From a virus, in IMG/VR virus record IMGVR_UViG_3300025536_000010, positions 170,887 to 234,886 of that record: a stretch of DNA of 64,000 bases, one strand, 5' to 3'. The notes beneath the pieces are model-generated. The model did no database searches and was not told the DNA's origin. It saw only the letters and a list, made by a program, of their open reading frames with translations. The translations under genes were made by a program, and so were the position numbers. This document shows positions 15,530 through 24,088 of the stretch, piece after piece. The stretch's first letter is position 1; every line of letters begins with the position of its first letter.

Positions 15530-16210
15530 TTGGCCGCTAACCATCCGTACGCCGGCATCTCTGCATGCCACTTTATCAACTCGAAGGCGGACATCCACAG
15601 CTACGAGGATTGCGTCAGATTTTTGGGCGATGAATGCACCAAGAAGCTCGCCTCCAACATGCTCGTCTGTAGCGGGCCGCGGCACCTCTGTAACCCGCTG
15701 TGGTGTCACGTCCGTCTGTACGAGACGAACATCATCACTTACTGGCGGGACGGTTCGTTCATCGTCGACCACGGTGGCCACATCACGGCTACCACGGTGA
15801 CGCGCCTCAACCAGTTCGGGCCGCATCTGGTGCATTTCTATCGCCACCGCAACAGGCTCTGGGTGAGCGGCGTGGAGTGCGGTCACGCGCGACAGGCTTT
15901 GCGCGTCGAACGGCGTGAAGACGGCTCGCAATTTGTTGCTCGCGCGGAGCCGGTGGAGCGCCCCGGCATCTTCGTTGGGGCGCCGCCAATACCTGTGGCG
16001 GACTTGACGCCCGTGGTGGTTGGCACTCCAATGCGCGTGAAGTTTACGGCAGAGGGTGGCTTCGTGGCCACCTACAGTGAAGGACCGGACGACGGGCGCG
16101 ATTTGGACGCCTGTGTCCAGCAAGCCCTGGGTCGCCTGTTGGGCGGCAACGGGGACGGCTCAAGTTTGACAGGAGAACTACACAATGGCGAAGATCATCA
16201 CCAACGGTAA
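15530..16210 (+). CDS. Paralogue B of a two-member unknown family, 226 aa
   Basis: TTG start with TTAGGAGCC at 15518-15525. Shares with 14446 the order FLG - strand pair - TRLNQFGPHLVHFYRHRNRL. C-terminal half extended (VADLTPVVVGTPMRVKFTAE). Overlaps the next gene by 26 nt. Probably arose by gene duplication. Function unknown. Confidence 0.55.
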   Translation: MAANHPYAGISACHFINSKADIHSYEDCVRFLGDECTKKLASNMLVCSGPRHLCNPLWCHVRLYETNIITYWRDGSFIVDHGGHITATTVTRLNQFGPHLVHFYRHRNRLWVSGVECGHARQALRVERREDGSQFVARAEPVERPGIFVGAPPIPVADLTPVVVGTPMRVKFTAEGGFVATYSEGPDDGRDLDACVQQALGRLLGGNGDGSSLTGELHNGEDHHQR

Positions 16211-16535
16211 GCAGCAGCTGGAAGCGGAGAAGGCCCTCAAGACGGAGGTGAGGGAACTCACCGGGGCGATCAAGGGCAAGAATACCGCGATCAAAGCGCT
16301 GGAGAAGGAGCTTATCCTGAACAAGAAGGCGGTTGGCAAAACCATCGCCGAGAAGGAGAAGCTGTCCGTTATTTTGCTGGGTAAGATGTCGGCTGTCCAG
16401 AACCACCATCAGGACATCGAAGACACCATCGACCAGTGGGCCGACGACAAGCTCAAGCCGGCGCAGGCGCTGCGGAAGATCCGCGGCATCAGTGCCAAGC
16501 TGGGCAGGTTGTGCAAGTCCGTCGTCCCCGGTTAG
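16185..16535 (+). CDS. Coiled-coil protein, 116 aa
   Basis: Residues 10-65 are heptad-rich and charged (QLEAEKALKTEVRELTGAIK, LEKELILNKKAVGKTIAEKE), then a second helix (IEDTIDQWADDKLKPAQALR). A structural or accessory dimer is likely. No family recognised. Confidence 0.6.
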   Translation: MAKIITNGKQQLEAEKALKTEVRELTGAIKGKNTAIKALEKELILNKKAVGKTIAEKEKLSVILLGKMSAVQNHHQDIEDTIDQWADDKLKPAQALRKIRGISAKLGRLCKSVVPG

Positions 16536-16562
16536 GACTGGCGTCTTGATCGCCCTTCGGTA

Positions 16563-16591
16563 ACAATGCGTGCGACGCATGGAGGTGTCGC
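16563..16591 (+). promoter_or_regulatory. Inverted repeats around the ribosome site of the 16592 gene
   Basis: ATGCGT-GCG-ACGCAT is followed by GGAGG, and TGCGAC/GTCGCA arms bracket the same GGAGG. Two alternative hairpins can thus form, one of which places the ribosome site in a loop. Possible translational control; suggestive only. Confidence 0.3.
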
Positions 16592-16783
16592 ATGTTACCT
16601 GAACCATCCAAGCCTGGAGTCCAGCTGTGCATGAAGTGCGGCTGGAAGTTCATCAGTCCTGACCCGGAGCGTATCCGTCGCTGTCAGGACTGCAAGAAAC
16701 ACGAAGAACTGTACGAACCGCCCTCGGGGAGGCTAGTCCTCACCGAGGGCATCGTACACATCCTCTGGGAGTTCCAGCAGTGA
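16592..16783 (+). CDS. Zinc-ribbon protein, 63 aa
   Basis: ATG after GGAGG. LCMKCGWKFISPDPERIRRC then QDCKKHEELY gives a C-x2-C...C-x2-C zinc ribbon. C-terminal GRLVLTEGIVHILWEFQQ. The ATG of the heptose kinase overlaps its stop region (16780), so the pair is probably co-translated. Confidence 0.6.
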   Translation: MLPEPSKPGVQLCMKCGWKFISPDPERIRRCQDCKKHEELYEPPSGRLVLTEGIVHILWEFQQ

Positions 16784-17835
16784 GCGTCGTACGCAAGATC
16801 ATCGTCCTGGGTGACGTTATTCTCGACCGTACGGTTTTCTGCCGTATCAAGGGCCTCTCGCCTGAAAACCAAAATATCTTCGACGTCGAAGAGAAGCACG
16901 GCGACAACGCCCTGGGTGGGGCTGGCAACGTCGCTGCCAACTGCTTCGGGCTGTTCGGGCAGAAAGACGGTCAGTCGGTGCTACCGCTGTTCCTGGTCGC
17001 GGCCGACGATGCTGGCAGGGAGATTACCTGCCTGTTGAACTGTCTGCATGTGGAGTACGGCCTGGACCGTTACTACGGCGGCGTGACAGCGGAGAAGATT
17101 CGCTACGTCACCAGCAGTGGTCAGCTGCTGCGCATCAGCCGCGAGGGGTCTGGCGATCTGTCGAGCGGCTACTGGTCCAGCAGCAAGTCCAGTCTGAGCC
17201 TGCGGTTGAACGTGGAGATCCAGGAGCCTGTCCGGCCGGTCGTTTGCCTCGTCGACTACGACAAGGGTTATTTCCGCAGCCCATTGGTTACGGAGATCAT
17301 GGTCAAGCTGATCGGCGCGCAGTGCCCGATCATTGTGGACCCCGGTCGGCACGGTCATTGGGAGCGGTATAACCTGGCCACGGTCATCAAGGCCAACGTC
17401 AAGCAGGCCCAGGCGCACTACGAATCGCATCGGGACAGCCGTGCCGACCTGTGCCCGCCGCTCGACTCCCCGGAGAAGTTCGACCCGAACGAATACGAGT
17501 GTGACTCGTTCTACCGCTCCGTGGCCCACCGGCTGCAACGGCTGCTGGACGACACCAAGGTCAACTACGAGCACATGGTTCTGACGCTGGGGGCCGGCGG
17601 TTTGGCGCACTTCACGCCCAACGGGGAAGTGCAGCTGATGCGTGAGCCGCCTTGTGACATTATCGACGTCACTGGGGCCGGCGATACCGTAATGGCCGCG
17701 CTGGCCGTGGGTATGGCGGAGTACGGGCACGACGCGGGGAACATGGCTGCCAACTGCCGGTTCGCGCTCAAAGCAGCCAACGTCGCCGTCCGGCGGCGCG
17801 GGACGACGGTCGTTCACAGAAAAGACGTGGAGTGA
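16780..17835 (+). CDS. hldA: HldE N-terminal-like heptose-7-phosphate kinase (PfkB family)
   Basis: 351 aa, GTG start. Ribokinase-fold features in HldE/RfaE order: IIVLGDVILDRTVFCRI, LSPENQNIFDVEE (where HldE has SPEAPVPV), LGGAGNVAANCFGLFG (about residue 46) and the catalytic loop DVTGAGDTVMAALAVGMAEY with Asp near residue 300. This enzyme phosphorylates heptose-7-phosphate to the 1,7-bisphosphate in ADP-heptose synthesis. The nucleotidyltransferase half of HldE is the next gene, overlapping by 1 nt. Related sugar kinases are possible, but the pairing argues for heptose. Confidence 0.82.
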   Translation: MSVVRKIIVLGDVILDRTVFCRIKGLSPENQNIFDVEEKHGDNALGGAGNVAANCFGLFGQKDGQSVLPLFLVAADDAGREITCLLNCLHVEYGLDRYYGGVTAEKIRYVTSSGQLLRISREGSGDLSSGYWSSSKSSLSLRLNVEIQEPVRPVVCLVDYDKGYFRSPLVTEIMVKLIGAQCPIIVDPGRHGHWERYNLATVIKANVKQAQAHYESHRDSRADLCPPLDSPEKFDPNEYECDSFYRSVAHRLQRLLDDTKVNYEHMVLTLGAGGLAHFTPNGEVQLMREPPCDIIDVTGAGDTVMAALAVGMAEYGHDAGNMAANCRFALKAANVAVRRRGTTVVHRKDVE

Positions 17836-18371
17836 TGGAACCCGCACGTTTCACGAACAATTACCCAGGCCCTTACTGGGACATGACCTGGCAGCGTTGG
17901 GCCTATCGGGACGCCCTGGACTGGGCCAAGAAAAACAAGCGGACCATCGTGGTCTGCAACGGCTGCTTCGACTTGCTGCACATCGGCCACCTGCGCGTCT
18001 TTCAGGCGGCGCGCGAGGTGGACCCCGGCAACACGTTCGTCGTCGCTGCGGCAAACGACGACGCCACGGTCAAGAAGCTCAAGGGTAAGAGTCGGCCCTT
18101 CCTCACCTTGGAGCAGCGCCTGCACTTCCTCTACGCCATCCGCTTCGTCGACTTCGCAGTCGGCTTCTGGGAGGACACACCGGAGAAACTGCTCCAGTTC
18201 ACGGAGCCAGACTACCTGGCCAAGGGTGAAGAATACAAGGGTCGTGCCGAAGACATCCCTGGCTACCTATACGCCAAGAAAGGTATGCTGTGGGTGCCGA
18301 TGGAGATTGGCTGTCACACCACCGACCTCGCCCTCAAGATCGCTACCGCGACAAGGAAGTCCCTCGGATAA
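17835..18371 (+). CDS. hldC: HldE C-terminal-like heptose-1-phosphate nucleotidyltransferase
   Basis: 178 aa. ATG at 17835 overlaps the kinase stop. Cytidylyltransferase-fold signature VVCNGCFDLLHIGHLRVFQA (about residues 38-57) with the H-x-G-H active site, then FVVAAANDDATVKKLKGKSR and LEQRLHFLYAIRFVD, as in the RfaE2 domain. Activates heptose-1-phosphate with ATP to ADP-heptose. GmhA, GmhB and HldD are not seen in the window, so host enzymes would have to provide the other steps, or the pair makes another activated sugar. Confidence 0.82.
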   Translation: MEPARFTNNYPGPYWDMTWQRWAYRDALDWAKKNKRTIVVCNGCFDLLHIGHLRVFQAAREVDPGNTFVVAAANDDATVKKLKGKSRPFLTLEQRLHFLYAIRFVDFAVGFWEDTPEKLLQFTEPDYLAKGEEYKGRAEDIPGYLYAKKGMLWVPMEIGCHTTDLALKIATATRKSLG

Positions 18372-18399
18372 CTACAACTGACATCGAGGAGTGACTCCT

Positions 18400-18609
18400 G
18401 TGCGAGTAAAATGTCGCAGTGGTTTGGCGCTGACGATCCCGTGCCACCACACAGTCTTTACGCCGGTCGGTGATTACCAGGAGGGTGATGTTGTCGACCC
18501 CACTACGGTAGATTTCGAGGCCGACCGTGCTCCGGTCGTCCTGGAGCCCGGCCGGCGCATCATCGTCGACAATAAGGTAGAGGTCGTCGAGACAGTTCGG
18601 ACGGCCTGA
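18400..18609 (+). CDS. Small hypothetical protein, 69 aa
   Basis: GTG at 18400 chosen because GAGGAG (18385-18390) lies about 9 nt upstream; an in-frame GTG at 18391 is possible. Beta-rich-looking sequence (GLALTIPCHHTVFTPVGDYQ, APVVLEPGRRIIVDNKVEVV). No family recognised. Confidence 0.5.
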   Translation: MRVKCRSGLALTIPCHHTVFTPVGDYQEGDVVDPTTVDFEADRAPVVLEPGRRIIVDNKVEVVETVRTA

Positions 18610-18613
18610 TGGC

Positions 18614-18633
18614 TAAAAGCCACTTTTGAGAAC
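18614..18633 (+). promoter_or_regulatory. Recurring palindromic motif copy upstream of sbcD
   Basis: TAAAAGCCACTTTTGAGAAC ends 1 nt before the ATG at 18635. It matches 25224-25243 at 19 of 20 positions. See findings for the family. Confidence 0.45.
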
Positions 18634-18634
18634 T

Positions 18635-19738
18635 ATGGCACACGACACCCTCTGGCTCTCCGACGCGCACCTGCGCAACCGGAGAGGCGACGAGCAGTTC
18701 GCCCTGCGGCAGTGCATCACGGCCGCGAAGAAACATAAAGTCAAGCAGGTCATCGCCACGGGTGACCTGACCGACCGGCAGACCAACCGTTCTTTGCCCA
18801 TCTCCTTCTGGATGAAGCAGATTGACCGGCTCGAAGAAGCCGGTATCGCTTTCTGGTTCCTCCAGGGCAATCACGACGAAGACGAGCCGCCCTGGCTCTC
18901 GGCGCACCGGCACGCCAAGCACCTGCACAACCGCAGCGTTCAGGTCGGCCCCTACACTGGCTTCGGCCTCGACTTCCAGCCTTTCGGCAAACTGCAAGAG
19001 GTGCTGCCCGAGTTGCCGGCGGAGGCCAACCTGCTCATCTGCCACCAGGCGTGGAGCGAGTGGATGCACTTCGATGACGTCCCCCAGGGGGATTTCGCGC
19101 AGGTGCCGGGACACTTCTCGCACGTTTTCTCCGGGGACTACCACCGCAAGAAGGTGGATAAGTGCAAAAATGCAGACGGCGACAAGATGATCTGCGCCTC
19201 CGTGGGGGCGACCTGCGCTCAGAAGATCGACGAACCCCACGAGCACTACTACTGCCTGATCGGCGACGATGGCCAGCTGCGTTTCGAGAAGCTGCACAGC
19301 CGCGTCTATATCGAGTGGCCAGTCATGAACCGACCGGACGACCTGGATCAGTTCATGGAGGAGTACGACTCGGAACTGGCCAGGGCGGAGCAGCATGCTG
19401 CCGCCAACGACTACCCGGAGACGCTGGTCCGTCCCTACCTGCGCGTCACCTACAGCCACAAGCTGAACGACGCCGTCGCCCGTGTCACGAAGGCAGTTGG
19501 GGAGCGAGCAATCCTTTACTGGAAAGAGATCCCGCCCGAGGACAAGCAGCCGACCAAAAACAAGCCTGCCAAGGTCGGTAAGGAAGAAGCGGTCACACCT
19601 CTGAGCGTACTCGCCCAGGAGGTCGACAAGGAGAAGGAGCCCGAGGTTTTTGAACTCTGCACCCGGCTGCTCCAGGCCCCTGCGACCTTCAAAGAGGAGT
19701 TTGCCCGCTGGAAGGCCGAACGACTGCTGGAGGGGTGA
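18635..19738 (+). CDS. sbcD: SbcD/Mre11-like nuclease subunit
   Basis: 367 aa. Calcineurin-like metallophosphoesterase motifs in order: LWLSDAHLRN (D-x-H, residue 8), VIATGDLTDR (GD), FLQGNHDEDEP (GNHD), LICHQAWSEW (H) and FSGDYHRKKV (G-D-x-H). Works with the SbcC-like ATPase (20961) to open and trim DNA ends and hairpins during recombination or replication. Three small genes separate the pair, unlike the usual adjacent sbcDC. ATG at 18635 is preferred over an in-frame TTG nine bases upstream. Confidence 0.87.
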   Translation: MAHDTLWLSDAHLRNRRGDEQFALRQCITAAKKHKVKQVIATGDLTDRQTNRSLPISFWMKQIDRLEEAGIAFWFLQGNHDEDEPPWLSAHRHAKHLHNRSVQVGPYTGFGLDFQPFGKLQEVLPELPAEANLLICHQAWSEWMHFDDVPQGDFAQVPGHFSHVFSGDYHRKKVDKCKNADGDKMICASVGATCAQKIDEPHEHYYCLIGDDGQLRFEKLHSRVYIEWPVMNRPDDLDQFMEEYDSELARAEQHAAANDYPETLVRPYLRVTYSHKLNDAVARVTKAVGERAILYWKEIPPEDKQPTKNKPAKVGKEEAVTPLSVLAQEVDKEKEPEVFELCTRLLQAPATFKEEFARWKAERLLEG

Positions 19739-20085
19739 TGTTCGCTTGCAAGATCCTGAAATCGGCGACCATAACGGTTGAGGACGCTCACGCCGATTTT
19801 CGCGTTATCGCAAAACGATTTATCTCGCTGCCATTCCCAGCGTACGAGGGGCTTACCCTGGATTTTCAGAAGCCAGGACAGGACGAGCCGATGCTTCTCG
19901 TTACCTGCGAACACGTCTGGTGGTTCGTCGCCATGAGTCGGTTCGACATCGAAGACAATAGCGGGGAGTCGGTGGTGTTCGACACCACAGAGCAGGCTGA
20001 CGCCTGGTTCGCCGCGAACGGCTGGACCGACGTTAGCTGGAGCAAACTTGAACCGAGGACGCGCCTTGCACCACCTCCTAGTTAA
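19738..20085 (+). CDS. Hypothetical protein, 115 aa
   Basis: Start overlaps the sbcD stop (GTGATG at 19735-19740). Aromatic/beta-looking (FISLPFPAYEGLTLDFQKPG, MLLVTCEHVWWFVAMSRFDI), then DTTEQADAWFAANGWTDV. No known family. Probably translated with sbcD. Confidence 0.5.
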   Translation: MFACKILKSATITVEDAHADFRVIAKRFISLPFPAYEGLTLDFQKPGQDEPMLLVTCEHVWWFVAMSRFDIEDNSGESVVFDTTEQADAWFAANGWTDVSWSKLEPRTRLAPPPS

Positions 20086-20404
20086 GAAGCAGGGCGGTCT
20101 AACCGTGGAGCGCAAGTTCAGCGAGTTCCACCAGACCGTCCACGTCTGCGTGCCGCGCCGCGGATTCGGTGGGCCGAGCAGCCCAGGCACGAGCATCTTC
20201 GTCACGGTCAACCGTGACAAGGACTTTTTGCGGCGGCGCGACACGGAGAACCCCAAATGGGGGAAGGCAACCGTCAATTGGTGCGCCTGCGGCAACACCG
20301 ACCGGAAGACGGCGTTCCTGATGACACGCGCACTCAACCTCGCCATCTTCATCGCGCAGGCGATGGACAACGGCGAGTTCGACAAGGAGAAGCTCAATGG
20401 CTAA
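20066..20404 (+). CDS. Hypothetical basic protein, 112 aa
   Basis: TTG at 20066 after a GAGGA site; an upstream in-frame TTG at 20048 also exists. Contains FSEFHQTVHVCVPRRGFGGP, TVNWCACGNTDRKTAFLM and a helix ALNLAIFIAQAMDNGEF. No family recognised. The 3' end overlaps the next gene by 8 nt. Confidence 0.5.
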   Translation: MHHLLVKKQGGLTVERKFSEFHQTVHVCVPRRGFGGPSSPGTSIFVTVNRDKDFLRRRDTENPKWGKATVNWCACGNTDRKTAFLMTRALNLAIFIAQAMDNGEFDKEKLNG

Positions 20405-20957
20405 GAACAAGTTTTTGGTTGAACGTATCGAGCACCTCGAAGCGGTCGCGGAGGAGAATGAGGTGCTGCGCGGGCAACTCCAGGAGTTGGCCGAGAACTT
20501 GAACGTCGGCGCGGAGAAGGTCGAAGCGCTGGAGGAGGCGACCCGGTCGCTCAAGATGCGCTTGGATGACCTGACCGAGCAGCACGAGGAACTGGTGCTG
20601 TCTATTCACGGCAACGCCAAGAAAGAAAAGCCGTATACATGGGAGGACGAAGACGAAGACCCTGGCGAGAATCGGACCTATCTCGACGAGGATGAGGACG
20701 AAGACTCGGACGAAATCGCTGACGAAGACTCGGACGAGGATGAGCCCGAGCACTACATTATCGTGAACCCATGCAAGCCCGGCACCAAGGGCTTCACCAC
20801 TTACTTCCAGGGTCTTCGGCTGGGTGAGGAGCGCTGGACTCGCAATATGGACTCGGCCAAGCGCTACTACGACGAGGCGGAAGCGGAGGCGCAGAGGAAG
20901 CGCCTTCTCAAGAAGAACGGCAAGAGGCTCGAACTCCAGCCCGGCTACGGAGACTGA
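20397..20957 (+). CDS. Coiled-coil acidic protein, 186 aa
   Basis: Residues 1-70 form a long predicted coiled coil (ERIEHLEAVAEENEVLRGQL, KVEALEEATRSLKMRLDDLT). Residues 80-125 are almost all Asp/Glu/Ser (DEDEDEDSDEIADEDSDEDE). The C-terminus turns basic (AEAQRKRLLKKNGKRLE). Directly precedes the SbcC-like gene. May be an accessory of that complex; not a known family. Confidence 0.55.
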   Translation: MAKNKFLVERIEHLEAVAEENEVLRGQLQELAENLNVGAEKVEALEEATRSLKMRLDDLTEQHEELVLSIHGNAKKEKPYTWEDEDEDPGENRTYLDEDEDEDSDEIADEDSDEDEPEHYIIVNPCKPGTKGFTTYFQGLRLGEERWTRNMDSAKRYYDEAEAEAQRKRLLKKNGKRLELQPGYGD

Positions 20958-20960
20958 CCC

Positions 20961-23108
20961 ATGCACTTCCGCAAGCTACACTTCAAGAACGCCTGCCGGT
21001 TCGAGGACTTTCAGGTGGACCTCAAGAAGGGGTCCGTGGGGGTCTTCGGCAAGAACGGCATCGGTAAGAGCACCCTGCTCAACTTCATGTACGCCATACC
21101 CACAAATGACTTCTCGCGCTTCGAGGGGGTCAAGACGGACTGCATCCGCTACGGCGCACCGGAGAAGGCGGAGAGCTTTCTCTACGGCGAGATCGAGCAC
21201 AACGATCACCTGCTGTGCATCAAGCGGAACTTCAAGCCCACCAAGAACAACCCTGGCACGGTGCTGGTGGTCGACGGCGGTAAGGAGATCACTGACGCCA
21301 ACAAGGCCGAGGAAGAGATCGGCAAGATCCTGGGCGTCGACAAGAAGATGCTCGGGCTCTACGCTTTCAAGACCCAGGACCGCATCTACGACTTCCTGAC
21401 GACCACGCCGACCGAGCGAGCCAAGGCATTTGCCGTCCTGTGCCGCACGGAGGTCTGCGAGGAGATGTGGGACTTCCTGGGCGAGTTCCTCAACAAGGAC
21501 AGCGAGATCAACGCCGTTATCGTCGACAACTCCGACGAACTGCTGGCCGAGATCGCGGCGCTCAAGGGCCAGATCGAGGAACTGGATGCCTCGATCAAGC
21601 AGGAAGAGGAGCGGCTGCTCAACTCCAAAAGCGAGGCATCGGCCCGGGACATCCTCAAGAAGCAGGACCGTAAGGAGGATCTGCTCGGGCAGCAGGAGCG
21701 CTTGCAAGCCAGTCTGGAAGAAAGCCAGGTAACGCTGGCCGAGAAGCAGGAGCGCCTGGCTAAGAGCGAGCGTGTGCGCAAGAAGCGCGCCGAGGACGTC
21801 GAAAGTCTTTGCGTAGCCGCGGACGACGCCAAAGCCGCGCTCAAGGCGTGGGACGCCTACAAGAAGTACCGTGCGCGCCGTAAGGCCCTCAACGTGGAAG
21901 CCGAGGCCCTGGACCGCGAGGAGGAGGAGAATAAGCCGCCGGTGCAGCCGAAGGACTACGGCAAGCACGATCTGGACGCACTGCGCAAACAGGTGGTCGA
22001 TATGGAGTCTGCTTTGGACAGGGCCAAAGCCGTTGTCGCCAAGTTCCAAAGCCAAAAGATCGTGGCTTGCCCGACTTGTAACACGCCGGTCACGGATCTG
22101 GCAGATCACCTGAACGAACAGCGCAAGATCGTCCTGGAGTACCCCAAGGAGGTCGAGCGTCTGGATACCATCGTTGAAACGATGACGGTCTACGACAACA
22201 AGGTTCGCAAGTACGAGAAGTGGTCGGCCGGGTTCGAGGCACGGCGCAAAGCCAACCAGGATGCCCGGGCTGCCCTCAAGGGCATCAATACGCCGGACGG
22301 CGACGAGGCTGATCTCAACAAGGTCATCGAACAGTACCAGGAAGCTGTCCAAGCGCTCACGGAGATTGTTGGCAAGGTCGAGAACACACGCCGCGCCGTG
22401 ACGACTGCGGAGGCTGCGCAGGAGGCTACGCAGAAACGATTGGCCGAGGTGGCCGAAGGCGTCGTGGAGAACACGGTCGACGCGGCCAAGGTGGAGCGGG
22501 CCAGGGAGCGCTTGGAGGAGCATATCGCGTCGGGTAAGAACATCGCACGCATCCAGGGCGAGTGGAAGGGCGTGCAGGCGCAGATCGAAAGCAAGGAGGA
22601 AGACCTGCGCAAGCTGCGCAACCGTCTCAAGCGCAGCAAGAAGGTACGGGCTGTGGCCCGGGTGGCCGAGCGGGTGCGGGACGTCTTGCACCGCGACCGG
22701 CTGCCGCGGCGCGTGGCTGCTACCAACCTGTCACGCATGGAGGGTGACATCAACGAGGGCCTGGGTTACTTCGGCGATCCGTTCTGGGTGGAGTCCGACG
22801 AGAGCCTCCAGTTCACGGCGCACAAACCGGGTGAACCGCCACAACCGGCTCTACGGTTGTCGACCGGGCAGAAGGTCGTGTTGGCGATGGCGTTCTGGCC
22901 TGCGGTGGGCTCGCTCTGGCAGCAGGATCTCGGTATGCTGGCCTTGGATGAGCCGACTGCCAATCTGGACGAGGAGAACCGGAAATTCCTCAGTCAGGCC
23001 CTGGGCGCCATGTCGGCCAAATGCCGCGGGCGGCGGCAACTCATTCTCGTGACGCACGACCCAAACCTGGCGAACTCCTTCGACCAGGTTATCAAACTGG
23101 AGACGTAG
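20961..23108 (+). CDS. sbcC: SbcC/Rad50-like SMC-type ATPase
   Basis: 715 aa. Walker A VGVFGKNGIGKSTLLNF (about residue 31), long coiled coils, zinc-hook motif ACPTCNTPV (C-x2-C near residue 370) between the arms, ABC signature RLSTGQKVVLAMAFW and Walker B LGMLALDEPTANLDEENR. The His switch follows in LVTHDPN. Partner of the SbcD-like nuclease at 18635. In phages this pair (as T4 gp46/47) processes DNA ends for recombination-dependent replication. Compact for the family because the coiled arms are short. Confidence 0.88.
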   Translation: MHFRKLHFKNACRFEDFQVDLKKGSVGVFGKNGIGKSTLLNFMYAIPTNDFSRFEGVKTDCIRYGAPEKAESFLYGEIEHNDHLLCIKRNFKPTKNNPGTVLVVDGGKEITDANKAEEEIGKILGVDKKMLGLYAFKTQDRIYDFLTTTPTERAKAFAVLCRTEVCEEMWDFLGEFLNKDSEINAVIVDNSDELLAEIAALKGQIEELDASIKQEEERLLNSKSEASARDILKKQDRKEDLLGQQERLQASLEESQVTLAEKQERLAKSERVRKKRAEDVESLCVAADDAKAALKAWDAYKKYRARRKALNVEAEALDREEEENKPPVQPKDYGKHDLDALRKQVVDMESALDRAKAVVAKFQSQKIVACPTCNTPVTDLADHLNEQRKIVLEYPKEVERLDTIVETMTVYDNKVRKYEKWSAGFEARRKANQDARAALKGINTPDGDEADLNKVIEQYQEAVQALTEIVGKVENTRRAVTTAEAAQEATQKRLAEVAEGVVENTVDAAKVERARERLEEHIASGKNIARIQGEWKGVQAQIESKEEDLRKLRNRLKRSKKVRAVARVAERVRDVLHRDRLPRRVAATNLSRMEGDINEGLGYFGDPFWVESDESLQFTAHKPGEPPQPALRLSTGQKVVLAMAFWPAVGSLWQQDLGMLALDEPTANLDEENRKFLSQALGAMSAKCRGRRQLILVTHDPNLANSFDQVIKLET

Positions 23109-23110
23109 CC

Positions 23111-24088
23111 ATGTCCACCGCCGCGCTCGACTGCGTGAACATCTTGCGTCTGCACACAGACGACGAGGGCGTGGTGTGGTTCGGCGACGATTACCAGTTG
23201 GCTATCAACAGTGAAACCAGAGCGTCAGACTTTTTCGAGTCTGACGCTCTGGGTATCGAACTCAAACACGTCCGTAAGGTGCGGCTGCTAGGCACACGGG
23301 CTAACGCCCCGCTTATCGTCCGCCTGGCGCAGACACGCTGTCGTGACCACAACGTCCAGATTCAACTCGGCTCGCCGGCTTTGGTGCCAACCAGGGCAGC
23401 ACGCGGCGACCCAACTACTGTGTTGCAGTATCTGTGGCAGCCCAGCTACAGCAGCACCTGCCCCGGCATGTGGCACGCTTTCGCTGAACACGACTTCCCT
23501 GGCTACTTGATGCTCAGCGAGTTGCGGGAGAAGCAAGCTGCTTGCCTTGGGGTCGGCAGCTTCCAGGAAGTGCCCGACGTCGTGAAACGCACCGCTCGCT
23601 ACCACCCAGCCTGGCCAGCAGTCACGTTCGTCCCTTGGCTGGATCACAACTGGGCCTGTCGGCTGCTTTGCGAGATTATCGACCCTCGTTGGTTCATCCA
23701 CCCGCAACGACCAGACCGGCCGTCCAGACTGTTCAATCATCTGGGCCTCACGCCGCGGAACATGGGCGCGTTTCTCCAGCAGGGCTTCCCGGACCCGCAC
23801 TACTACCAGGCTACCACAGCACTGCGCTGCTGGTACAATCGAGGCATGCCTCAGAGCCGTAGTGGTCCGGGGAGTTTCCTCTGGCGTGCCTACCTGTCGA
23901 CCGACAACCAGGTCAAAGGTCTGCTGCGCGGTACGCAGCAACTGGTGCGGCTGATCCAGTCGGTGTGGTTGCAAACAGTCGTCCGACCGCACCCTGAATT
24001 CCGGTTTCAACCAATCAAGTTTTTCAAAGATCCAGCCGAAGCGGAGGCGTTCGAGCAGCACCGAGCGTCTTGTAAACCAGTGGAATGA
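23111..24088 (+). CDS. Hypothetical protein, 325 aa
   Basis: ATG 2 nt after the sbcC stop. Trp/Pro/His-rich (VLQYLWQPSYSSTCPGMWHA, WPAVTFVPWLDHNWACRLLC, IDPRWFIHPQRPDRPSRLFN). No family recognised. Bases 23217-23252 in this gene form a perfect 15-bp hairpin (separate entry). Confidence 0.55.
   Translation: MSTAALDCVNILRLHTDDEGVVWFGDDYQLAINSETRASDFFESDALGIELKHVRKVRLLGTRANAPLIVRLAQTRCRDHNVQIQLGSPALVPTRAARGDPTTVLQYLWQPSYSSTCPGMWHAFAEHDFPGYLMLSELREKQAACLGVGSFQEVPDVVKRTARYHPAWPAVTFVPWLDHNWACRLLCEIIDPRWFIHPQRPDRPSRLFNHLGLTPRNMGAFLQQGFPDPHYYQATTALRCWYNRGMPQSRSGPGSFLWRAYLSTDNQVKGLLRGTQQLVRLIQSVWLQTVVRPHPEFRFQPIKFFKDPAEAEAFEQHRASCKPVE
23217..23252. repeat. Perfect 15-bp inverted repeat with TTTTCG loop inside a CDS
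   Basis: CCAGAGCGTCAGACT (23217-23231) and AGTCTGACGCTCTGG (23238-23252) are exact reverse complements around TTTTCG. It is the strongest intragenic hairpin I found, encoding part of ETRASDFFESDALG. It looks like an intrinsic-terminator stem or a protein-binding RNA hairpin. Confidence 0.75.

Noticed and set aside
20976-22691. Long minus-strand frame opposite sbcC
   Set aside because: Composition mirrors the coiled-coil gene; no ribosome site or motif. GC bias leaves antisense frames open.
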